Origin: Candidatus Shapirobacteria bacterium CG06_land_8_20_14_3_00_40_12
GTDB lineage: Bacteria; Patescibacteriota; Microgenomatia; UBA12405
Length of the DNA: 11,135 nt
NCBI GenBank assembly: GCA_002780135.1
Contig: PEWA01000030.1
Span: 684 to 11,818, forward strand
Reading direction: 5' to 3'
Position numbers and translations under genes: made by a program. The notes under the pieces are model-generated. The model saw only the letters and a program-made list of their open reading frames with translations, had not been told where the DNA came from and made no database searches. Shown here piece after piece: positions 6,927 to 11,135 of this stretch (positions are counted from its first letter, which is position 1; the number at the start of each line of letters is the position of its first letter).

Positions 6927-7466
6927 ATGAAACTTTTTTTTGGATTGGGTAACTCTGGCACCAAATATCAAAACACCCGACATAATATCGGGCAGGCTAT
7001 CATTAAAAAATATGTAGAGACGCGCGATCGTGCGTCTCTACAAAATAAAAGTAAACTTAACTGCCAACTTTGCGAAATCAATCACCATATTTTTGCCATC
7101 AGCACTGAATATATGAACAATTCCGGTCCTTCAGTCCAAAAGGTCGCTAACTTTTACAAAATTGAGCCAAAAGATATTTACCTCATCCACGACGATCTCG
7201 ATTTGGAAATAGGGGATTGGAAACTCCAATTTGACCGCGGTCCGGCCGGTCACAATGGCGTAATTTCCATCATTGAAAATCTGGGTACTCAGACCTTCTG
7301 GCGAATCCGCATCGGCATCAATCATCCAACCGACCTTACTCCGGTCGAAGATTACGTCCTCAAACCATTTTTACCGGAGGAGAAAGTGATTATTACCGAT
7401 ACTATTGATAAAATAGTTGGCATAACTATTCCCGATCTAATCGGGAATCCAAACCCGGGCCCGTAG
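6927..7466 (+). CDS. pth: Peptidyl-tRNA hydrolase with repeat-derived segments
   Basis: Pth cleaves the ester bond of peptidyl-tRNAs that drop off ribosomes, recycling tRNA. The 179-residue product shows FGLGNSGTKYQNTRHNIG (Asn9, catalytic His19), YMNNSG (Asn64), IHDDLDL (Asp89) and GPAGHNGV (Asn110). All catalytic and substrate-binding residues of the E. coli enzyme are kept; NPG is NSG. Residues 30-39 (VETRDRASLQ) come from the palindromic repeat shared with ligA and lie just after helix 1. Residues 168-174 (IPDLIGN) come from a second palindrome. These and the following PNPGP replace the normal C-terminal helix tail. The stop codon TAG lies inside the tRNA-Ala gene. The gene starts 3 bases after the preceding one and has no Shine-Dalgarno. 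Confidence 0.93.
   Translation: MKLFFGLGNSGTKYQNTRHNIGQAIIKKYVETRDRASLQNKSKLNCQLCEINHHIFAISTEYMNNSGPSVQKVANFYKIEPKDIYLIHDDLDLEIGDWKLQFDRGPAGHNGVISIIENLGTQTFWRIRIGINHPTDLTPVEDYVLKPFLPEEKVIITDTIDKIVGITIPDLIGNPNPGP
7013..7044 (+). repeat. 32-bp repeat with 30-bp palindrome, copy 2 (in pth)
   Basis: The sequence is identical over 32 bases to the copy in ligA (5269-5300). It is in the same reading frame, so both proteins carry VETRDRASLQ. The element is flanked by AAATA on each side (7008-7012 and 7043-7047), a possible 5-bp target duplication, but the surroundings are A-rich and the ligA copy shows no such duplication. Confidence 0.85.
7428..7448 (+). repeat. 21-bp perfect hairpin at the pth 3-prime end
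   Basis: ATTCCCGAT and ATCGGGAAT are perfect inverted 9-base arms around CTA. It lies in frame in pth (IPDLIGN, seven codons) and ends 8 bases before tRNA-Ala. There is no T-tract after it, so it is not an intrinsic terminator. It may be another dispersed palindrome, or a structure that affects processing of the pth-tRNA transcript. Confidence 0.7.
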
Positions 7467-7527
7467 TTAAACGGTATAACACGTCATTCGCATTGACGCA
7501 TTGGGGGTTCAATTCCCCCCGAGTCCA
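7457..7527 (+). tRNA. tRNA-Ala (anticodon CGC)
   Basis: A full cloverleaf can be drawn. The acceptor is GGGCCCG with CGAGTCC, the D stem is GTTA/TAAC with GG in the loop, the anticodon stem is CGTCA/TGACG with loop TTCGCAT (anticodon CGC at 7489-7491), the variable region has 4 bases, and the T arm is GGGGG/CCCCC with TTCAATT. G3-U70 (7459 and 7524), the main alanine identity element, and discriminator A73 (7527) are both present. C5 faces A68 (7461 and 7522), one mismatch in the acceptor. CCA is not encoded. It decodes GCG. The first 10 bases overlap the end of pth, so tRNA 5-prime processing would cut the pth message before its stop codon if both come from one transcript. Confidence 0.93.
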
Positions 7528-7540
7528 CTTCAATGGTAAT

Positions 7541-8185
7541 TTACTCGCCCGCCTTCTTTCCAAAACAATTCGTCGCTTTAACGTAGCCAGCTCTAACCGC
7601 CTCGGCCTCACTGCAAAACCATTCTTCACCCAATTCTTTTTCTACCACCACCGCCCCATATTCACTACAGCCTTTAAAAAAATACCATTTTCTGCCACCC
7701 TCGATTTCACCGCTTCTCTTTTCAATATTCCCCTTGATCAAACATTCTTTTTTCTCCGGCTCCCGGCATTTTCCAAACACACCACTTTTATTTTCTCTGG
7801 CCTCTTTATCTGCATCACTAAAAGTTTTCCCCAAAGAATTTCTGGTCCCGTCCCATCTGGCCCAGCCGCTTTTTAGCATCACCTGATTAACCAACTTCTT
7901 TTGTGAATACACCAGTGCCAAAATTCTCCCGTACTGATCCACTTTTAAATCTGTCAGTTCAACTTTTTTATATAAAATATTTTTTTCCAGCTCTTTTTTG
8001 GCCTCCATTCCGCCGCATTTATCCATCTCCGGCGCATCAATCCCCACCATTCTAACTTTTTGGCCATTGGCAAGTTTAAACGTATCTCCATCAACTACTT
8101 CCGTCACCCGATTCCACATCAACCCTGCGCCCAAGCCTGCGGTCAACGCCACCCCCACCATCGCCTTTTTCCAATTTATTTTCAT
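7541..8185 (-). CDS. Thermonuclease-like (SNase) exported protein
   Basis: This is a calcium-dependent staphylococcal-nuclease-fold enzyme that degrades DNA or RNA. A Lys-rich start and hydrophobic segment (residues 8-24, AMVGVALTAGLGAGLMW) indicate export or a membrane anchor; I see no clear cleavage site. The SNase domain has VVDGDTFKL with Asp34, VRMVGIDAPE with Arg45, Asp50 and Glu53, and DQYGR with Arg87. All catalytic residues are therefore kept. FSDADKEARENKSGVFGKC closes the domain near residue 140. Residues 148-207 form a separate Cys-containing domain (Cys148, 173, 191, 207) with CLIKGNI, YFFKGC and EEWFCSEAEAVRAGYVKATNC-type features, as seen in other SNase homologues of this kind. 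In small symbionts such enzymes may scavenge external nucleic acid. It lies just downstream of the 2H phosphoesterase gene and converges on tRNA-Ala. Confidence 0.92.
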   Translation of the reverse strand: MKINWKKAMVGVALTAGLGAGLMWNRVTEVVDGDTFKLANGQKVRMVGIDAPEMDKCGGMEAKKELEKNILYKKVELTDLKVDQYGRILALVYSQKKLVNQVMLKSGWARWDGTRNSLGKTFSDADKEARENKSGVFGKCREPEKKECLIKGNIEKRSGEIEGGRKWYFFKGCSEYGAVVVEKELGEEWFCSEAEAVRAGYVKATNCFGKKAGE

Positions 8186-8192
8186 CTATCTC

Positions 8193-8201
8193 AGTTTATC
8201 A
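8193..8201 (-). promoter_or_regulatory. Putative extended -10 of the SNase gene
   Basis: On the minus strand TGA-TAAACT is an extended -10, with the TGA doubling as the stop codon of the upstream gene. It ends 7 bases before the ATG at 8185, again suggesting a leaderless transcript in addition to any readthrough. Confidence 0.35.
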
Positions 8202-8678
8202 CTCACATTTTATCCACTTCCCTTTTTCCTCTTCCCGAAATAAACCAACTTTTTCAGCTGGAAAAGTTTCATTTAATTCTTGATTTTGAAGTGTTGATAT
8301 TTCTCTCTTAAAATCATAGTCAATAGTAATATGGGGCAAAAAAGACGGCAATAAACCTTCCGAAAACACCGATTTGTCAAACACGATGTCGCTTCTTAAG
8401 GCTAAAAGCACCTCACCGAATATTTTTTGGAACTTTTCTTTTGGTTCCACTTCCACCACTAAAATCTTTTTATTTTTTTGCTCCCAAACTGAAAGCTTTG
8501 ACAATCTTACCTCAAAACTTTCAAACGAAATATTTCTAACTTTTTCTAATATTTTTTTTTCAGTAACTCCGGTATTTAAAAAAAACGGCCACAAAATACT
8601 TAAATGGGGTGTTTTTACCTTTGAAATTAGGCCGATTTTTTGAGGCACTTCCACCCATACCGCATACCTGATTTTCAT
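8199..8678 (-). CDS. 2H phosphoesterase (2'-5' RNA ligase-like)
   Basis: The 159-residue protein has the two His-x-Ser/Thr motifs that define the 2H phosphoesterase superfamily: PHLSIL with His25/Ser27, and PHITID with His116/Thr118. The spacing (about 90 residues) and total length fit LigT/ThpR-like or CPDase-like proteins. Members act on 2'-5' linkages or cyclic phosphates of RNA ends; the substrate here cannot be told from sequence. The frame is open upstream to 8723, but that would run into the divergent gene. The ATG at 8678 (MKIRYAVWVEVP) starts the first strand and has a -10-like box 6 bases before it. It is followed by the SNase gene after 13 bases, so an RNA- or nucleic-acid-related pair is plausible. 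Confidence 0.8.
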   Translation of the reverse strand: MKIRYAVWVEVPQKIGLISKVKTPHLSILWPFFLNTGVTEKKILEKVRNISFESFEVRLSKLSVWEQKNKKILVVEVEPKEKFQKIFGEVLLALRSDIVFDKSVFSEGLLPSFLPHITIDYDFKREISTLQNQELNETFPAEKVGLFREEEKGKWIKCE

Positions 8679-8683
8679 TAGCT

Positions 8684-8689
8684 TATGAT
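8684..8689 (+). promoter_or_regulatory. Putative -10 box of the PH-domain operon
   Basis: TATGAT ends 12 bases before the ATG at 8702, leaving a predicted leader of about 5 bases without a Shine-Dalgarno. It is the plus-strand half of the overlapping divergent site. Confidence 0.4.
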
Positions 8690-8690
8690 A
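8685..8690 (-). promoter_or_regulatory. Putative -10 box of the 2H phosphoesterase gene
   Basis: On the minus strand TATCAT ends 6 bases before the ATG at 8678. It almost coincides with the plus-strand TATGAT at 8684-8689, making a shared divergent promoter. Confidence 0.4.
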
Positions 8691-8701
8691 CACTAAAAGA
8701 T

Positions 8702-9307
8702 ATGGAAGATGCCCAAGACACAACTTTTCCAGGGCTCCAGGAGGGAGAAAAAATCCTCTCCGTCATCACCCCCCACCCCTCCGTCTTTACTCTGGAATAT
8801 GTCAAGCTCATTACCGCCTCCCTGTTGGTTCTGGTGGGCTTCTGTTCCTTAAATAAAATCAGTCCTATTTTTGTTACTATTGGCATTCTTTTATCAATCA
8901 CCGCCCTGATTCTTGGTGGTCTTCTTTATCACTCTCTCCACTCCAAACGAATTGCCTATATCACCGACCGGCGCATTATCCGATTTGAACCCAGCAACGC
9001 CTTTGTCGTCAACCACCGTTCCTTAAACTGGGACGATACCTCCAAAGTCAAAACTTTTTCCACTTCACTCCTTTGGCGTTTAAAAAACATCGGTACTGTT
9101 GTGATTCACTCCAAAACTTCTTCAGCTACCGTCAATACCACTGACCAAACTTTTATGACCAACGACGACATTGTCCTAAAAAATGTTCACTATTACAAAG
9201 ATTTAGGTAATTATCTTGATAAAATTCTCTATCTTCACAAAAACGATAAATCAGAAATCCAAAAACTTCACCCCTTTGTCCCCAAGCCCAAAGGACAACG
9301 GTATTAA
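8702..9307 (+). CDS. Bacterial PH-domain membrane protein (YdbS-like)
   Basis: The 201-residue protein has a cytoplasmic N-terminus with LQEGEKILSVITPHPSVF, two hydrophobic segments (about residues 34-50 and 53-78), then a bPH2-type domain from about 84 (RIAYITDRRIIRFEP, and WRLKNIGTVVIHSKTSS) to about 165. This layout, two membrane helices followed by YxxTxxRxI and IGTVxIxS elements, is that of the YdbS/YdbT-type bacterial pleckstrin-homology proteins. Their exact role is unclear, though envelope-related functions have been proposed. The stop codon is immediately followed by the ATG of the next gene (TAAATG), so the two are co-translated. Confidence 0.8.
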   Translation: MEDAQDTTFPGLQEGEKILSVITPHPSVFTLEYVKLITASLLVLVGFCSLNKISPIFVTIGILLSITALILGGLLYHSLHSKRIAYITDRRIIRFEPSNAFVVNHRSLNWDDTSKVKTFSTSLLWRLKNIGTVVIHSKTSSATVNTTDQTFMTNDDIVLKNVHYYKDLGNYLDKILYLHKNDKSEIQKLHPFVPKPKGQRY

Positions 9308-9601
9308 ATGATAAGAAATCCTCCCACCTCTATTGGTGAAAATCTCAAGCTCTTTGCTGAAACTCTAAAAAAGCGCCGTAAATACCTCAAGAAAGATTAC
9401 CAGGTTTTTGGTCTTCGGTTGGCCGACGAACTGGAGGATTGGGATCACAAATCCCTCTATATCCGCTTAGCTAAAAACACCCCGGAAGATTTACTGGAAA
9501 AAGCCCTTTACTTTGTCAAAGACCAGACTAAAAATACTGTCCGCTCCAAGGGGCGACTTTTCATGTGGAAACTGAAAATTTTAAAGGAAGATAGTGTATA
9601 A
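9308..9601 (+). CDS. Unrecognised small basic protein, 97 residues
   Basis: I do not recognise the family. It is Lys-rich and mainly helical: ENLKLFAETLKKRRKYLKKD, then FGLRLADELEDWDHKSLYIRLA, then PEDLLEKALYFVKDQTK, and a basic end RSKGRLFMWKLKIL. There is no membrane segment or Cys motif. It directly abuts the PH-domain gene, so it probably works with it or shares its regulation. Its last codons also hold the -10-like box and start region of the membrane-fusion protein. Codon use looks like its neighbours. It appears to be a real gene because the frame is tightly packed between genes. Confidence 0.65.
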   Translation: MIRNPPTSIGENLKLFAETLKKRRKYLKKDYQVFGLRLADELEDWDHKSLYIRLAKNTPEDLLEKALYFVKDQTKNTVRSKGRLFMWKLKILKEDSV

Positions 9602-9602
9602 T
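9597..9602 (+). promoter_or_regulatory. Putative -10 box of the efflux operon (leaderless)
   Basis: A consensus TATAAT, overlapping the stop codon of the upstream gene, ends 6 bases before the ATG at 9609. An alternative GTG start at 9594 has AAGGA 5 bases upstream, the only Shine-Dalgarno-like site I found. If that start is used, this box lies inside the gene. Confidence 0.4.
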
Positions 9603-9608
9603 TTCTCG

Positions 9609-10655
9609 ATGAAAAAAATTTTTCGATTTAGGTATTTTTTGGTTTTTACAATCCTAATTAGTGTTACTTTTCTTCTACGTCACCAAATCACCGCTTCCAC
9701 TCAATCTATCCCCAAATACAATCCCAAAAAAGATACGCTTTTTACACCACAAATTCAAACTATTCAAGATACTTTGACCCTAGCCGGCTCAATTGATAGT
9801 AGTAGTGTCGCCAATGTTCGTTTTCAAAATTCCGGCAAATTAGTCTGGGTTGGAGTCAAAGTCGGGGACCGAGTCAAAAAATGGCAAGCTTTAGCCTCTC
9901 TTGATAAAAATGAACTCAAAAAAAATCTCTCAACTCAATATAACGATTATCGGACCCGGTTAGGCGAATTTCAGGACACTCAGGACACCTACAAAAACAC
10001 CCGGGAAAAATACTTAGTCACCGATACAATTTCGCGGATTTTGGACCGCACCCAATATTCTCTTAACCGATCCGTCATTGATTATGAAATTGCCGACATG
10101 GCCATCAAAGAAGCTACTATATATAGTCCCCTTAGTGGTATCATCGTCGCTATTGACCAACCCCTGGCCGGCGTCAACATTACCCCAGCCACTGCCACTT
10201 TCACTATCATCGACCCTAATTCTCTTTATTTTAAATCCGAAATCGATCAAGAAGCAGTCACTAAAATAAAATCAGAAGAACCAGTTTCAATTAAACTCGA
10301 TAGTTATCCCAACCTAAATATTGAATCAAAAGTTACCTACGTCGCCTTTACTCCGGTTGTCGGTCAATCATCAACAGTTTACGAAATTCGATTCGAGCTG
10401 CCACTATTAAACAATGATTTAAACTATCGAATTGGTATGGATGGTGATGTCAACATAGTCTTAGCTGAAGCTCAAAACACTCTAACCATCCCCACCGATG
10501 CTATTAATGATGACAATGGCAAAATTTTTGTTTATTTAAAGTCTGGGTCAGAGCTAAAGAGAAAAGACATTAAAATTGGTATTGAAAATGACACCACCAC
10601 CCAAGTTACAGAAGGACTCACCATCAATGATCAAGTCGTCGTTATCCAAAAATAA
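9609..10655 (+). CDS. Membrane-fusion (HlyD/MacA-type) efflux subunit
   Basis: The 348-residue protein has an N-terminal basic membrane anchor (about residues 4-23, IFRFRYFLVFTILISVTFLL). It then has a beta-barrel/lipoyl half (GKLVWVGVKVGDRVKKWQAL, residues 76-95), a short coiled hairpin (about 101-160), the second lipoyl half (ATIYSPLSGIIVAIDQPLAG, 169-188) and barrel domains to the end. This is the periplasmic-adaptor plan of MacA-like proteins, here acting outside the membrane in a cell that may lack an outer membrane. It partners the ABC ATPase whose gene overlaps its 3-prime end by 29 bases. The substrate could be a peptide, lipid or antibiotic. I chose the ATG at 9609; the GTG at 9594 would add five residues. 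Confidence 0.85.
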   Translation: MKKIFRFRYFLVFTILISVTFLLRHQITASTQSIPKYNPKKDTLFTPQIQTIQDTLTLAGSIDSSSVANVRFQNSGKLVWVGVKVGDRVKKWQALASLDKNELKKNLSTQYNDYRTRLGEFQDTQDTYKNTREKYLVTDTISRILDRTQYSLNRSVIDYEIADMAIKEATIYSPLSGIIVAIDQPLAGVNITPATATFTIIDPNSLYFKSEIDQEAVTKIKSEEPVSIKLDSYPNLNIESKVTYVAFTPVVGQSSTVYEIRFELPLLNNDLNYRIGMDGDVNIVLAEAQNTLTIPTDAINDDNGKIFVYLKSGSELKRKDIKIGIENDTTTQVTEGLTINDQVVVIQK

Positions 10656-11135
10656 CTCAGAGGCTGTCCTTGAGTTGAAAGATATCTTTAAAACTTACAC
10701 CTCAGGAAATACCACCTTCAACGCTCTCGATGGAGTTTCCTTAAAAATAAAAAAAGGTGAGTTTGTATCGATTACTGGTCCCAGTGGTTCCGGCAAATCA
10801 ACTCTAATGCATGTAGTTGGACTTCTCGATAATCCCACTAGTGGCCAAGTTCTACTCGAAGGTAGGGATATTTCTAAACTAAAAGAAGAACAGTTGGCCA
10901 AAATCAGAAATGTCACTCTGGGATTCGTTTTCCAACAGTTTAATCTTTTAGCTAAAACTTCATCACTCGAAAATGTCATGTTACCTCTCCTGTATTCCGA
11001 CGTTCCTAAAAATAAAAGAAAGTCTTTGGCTCTGGAAATGTTGGCCAAAGTTGGACTTATCGATAAACTCAAAAACACTCCCGCCCAACTATCGGGCGGA
11101 CAACAACAACGTGTCGCCATCGCCCGAGCCCTGGT
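10627..11135 (+). CDS. MacB/LolD-type ABC transporter ATPase, N-terminal part
   Basis: This is the nucleotide-binding subunit of the exporter that uses the preceding adaptor. The visible 169 residues contain [14 protein letters not shown] (A-loop region), FNALDGVSL, Walker [10 protein letters not shown] (51-59), the Q-loop FVFQQFNLL (100-108) and the signature LSGGQQQR (155-162) with VAIARAL. The pattern matches the LolD/MacB/FtsE class. Walker B and the H-loop lie beyond the right edge. The ATG at 10627 overlaps the previous gene by 29 bases in the +1 frame and is the only start I see that precedes the first conserved strand. The permease is expected just downstream. Confidence 0.93.
   Translation, partial: MIKSSLSKNNSEAVLELKDIFKTYTSGNTTFNALDGVSLKIKKGEFVSITGPSGSGKSTLMHVVGLLDNPTSGQVLLEGRDISKLKEEQLAKIRNVTLGFVFQQFNLLAKTSSLENVMLPLLYSDVPKNKRKSLALEMLAKVGLIDKLKNTPAQLSGGQQQRVAIARAL

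Noticed and set aside
6972..6993. CCCGA/TCGGG inverted repeat in pth
   Set aside because: It lies in the codons of the conserved NTRHNIG motif and is short; most likely accidental.
5269..7044. CRISPR-like pair of identical 32-bp repeats
   Set aside because: There are only two copies, 1.7 kb apart, both inside protein genes in frame; no spacer array or cas gene.
7482..7498. Similarity of the tRNA anticodon arm (CGTCATTCGC) to the start of the 72-bp element
   Set aside because: It is fully explained by a standard five-pair anticodon stem; the match is short and probably chance.
7493..7876. Open plus-strand frame of 127 codons across the tRNA end and antisense to the SNase gene
   Set aside because: It begins inside tRNA-Ala and mirrors a well-supported nuclease gene; no recognisable domain.
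10695..11120. Open minus-strand frame opposite the ABC ATPase
   Set aside because: It is the antisense shadow of a gene with clear Walker A and signature motifs.

Overview
This 11.1-kb window is chromosomal and gene-dense. It probably comes from a Candidate Phyla Radiation (Patescibacteria) bacterium, with a Microgenomates-like lineage as my best guess. The reasons are gene style (type IV pilus ATPases, a minimal DNA polymerase III delta-prime, short hypothetical proteins), very short intergenic gaps, AT-leaning sequence, almost no Shine-Dalgarno sites, and TGA used as an ordinary stop (the ligA stop at 6554-6556 and the 2H-phosphoesterase stop at 8199-8201), which argues against the recoded Gracilibacteria/Absconditabacteria. 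The lineage is an inference; no rRNA or universal marker in the window settles it. No stretch longer than about 80 bases lacks a gene.

Layout. 1-2007 (minus): pilB followed 8 bases later by pilT, the latter running off the left edge. 2027-2665 (plus): a short holB-like clamp-loader subunit, divergent from pilB. 2745-3875 (plus): a Fic-domain protein with a C-terminal winged helix. 3879-4526 (minus): two small unrecognised genes, the second coiled-coil. 4571-7527 (plus): a tight cluster of ligA, a shrunken phosphoribosyltransferase-like gene, pth, and tRNA-Ala(CGC). The last codons of pth lie inside the tRNA gene. 7541-8678 (minus): a secreted or anchored staphylococcal-nuclease-like protein behind a 2H phosphoesterase. 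8702-11135 (plus): a bacterial PH-domain membrane protein, a small unknown, a membrane-fusion protein and the start of a MacB/LolD-type ABC ATPase. The last two form an export system.

Two themes stand out. First, palindromic repeat elements sit in frame inside essential genes. An identical 32-bp sequence with a 30-bp palindromic core occurs in ligA and pth and adds the same decapeptide VETRDRASLQ to both proteins. A different 72-bp element adds 24 residues to LigA. A third palindrome forms the C-terminus of Pth next to the tRNA. The elements lie in surface loops, linkers or tails and are whole-codon in length, which resembles Rickettsia palindromic elements. Second, almost every gene that begins after an intergenic gap has a -10-like hexamer ending 6-12 bases before the start codon and no Shine-Dalgarno. 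This suggests leaderless transcripts, and three divergent gene pairs share one compact overlapping promoter region. The plus strand is also C-rich over G whichever strand is coding, so the window probably lies within one replichore.
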